From NCBI GenBank assembly GCA_900539035.1, contig UQAU01000050.1, positions 1 to 8,531 on the forward strand: a DNA stretch of 8,531 nucleotides, written 5' to 3'. A program made the position numbers and the translations under genes. Below, piece after piece: positions 8,430 to 8,531 of the stretch (its first letter is position 1; each line of letters starts with the position of its first letter). This DNA is from an uncultured Collinsella sp. Lineage in GTDB: Bacteria; Actinomycetota; Coriobacteriia; Coriobacteriales; Coriobacteriaceae. The notes under the pieces were generated by a model that had not been told where the DNA came from, made no database searches, and saw only the letters and a list, made by a program, of their open reading frames with translations.

Positions 8430-8531
8430 ACCCAAAAAATTTGCGCGGGGGGGGGGGCCCCCCCCCCCCCGCGCCCCCCGGCCGGGGGGGGCGCCCGGCG
8501 CGGGGCGGGGGTGGGGGGGGCGCGGAAGGCG
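8430..8531. other. Low-complexity G/C homopolymer end, probable assembly artefact
   Basis: From about 8447 the sequence is nearly all G and C: a run of 11 G (8447-8457) directly followed by 13 C (8458-8470), then more G and C blocks to the end. Such composition is unlike the rest of the window and typical of low-quality reads at a contig end. No biology should be read from it. Confidence 0.8.

Noticed and set aside
8447..8531. G-rich and C-rich runs as a possible G-quadruplex or long palindrome
   Set aside because: The extreme homopolymers at the contig end look like sequencing or assembly error.

Overview
The window most likely comes from a gut coriobacterium (Actinomycetota, class Coriobacteriia; Collinsella or a close relative is the best guess). 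The reasons are the high-GC coding sequence with C/G-ending codons, an actinobacterial-type SecA of about 935 residues followed directly by prfB, an L31 with a long Ala/Lys/Glu tail, and a transketolase split into two genes. The taxonomic call is inference; there is no rRNA gene here.

Layout, all genes on the plus strand. 1-273 is the 3' end of an ABC transporter ATPase gene. What looks like the first codons of a lost permease gene follows it. 347-885 is a promoter, a structured leader RNA and rpmE (ribosomal protein L31), closed by a strong intrinsic terminator at 923-962. 963-1193 is a noncoding gap with a repeated TAAC(C/T)TGTCCC element and a probable secA promoter. 1194-5149 is a two-gene operon, secA then prfB, with overlapping stop and start codons. 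5150-5316 holds two similar tandem terminator hairpins, a possible promoter and a third terminator-like hairpin just before a YitT-family membrane protein gene (5317-6207). 6208-6414 is a promoter-bearing gap. 6415-8188 holds the N- and C-terminal subunits of transketolase, one base apart, ended by a terminator at 8236-8269. From 8270 on no gene is seen, and from about 8430 the sequence collapses into G/C homopolymers that look like a contig-end artefact.

The genes are mostly housekeeping: translation (L31, RF2), protein export (SecA) and central carbon metabolism (transketolase). No new multi-gene system, CRISPR array, toxin-antitoxin pair or intact mobile element is visible. The points most worth a second look are: RF2 carries Ser-Pro-Thr where the stop-codon-reading tripeptide is normally Ser-Pro-Phe; its gene lacks the usual programmed frameshift; the rpmE leader has two hairpins sharing a TCGGWAACCA motif; L31 carries a tail longer than its ribosomal domain; and a terminator-like hairpin sits between the possible promoter and the start codon of the YitT gene.
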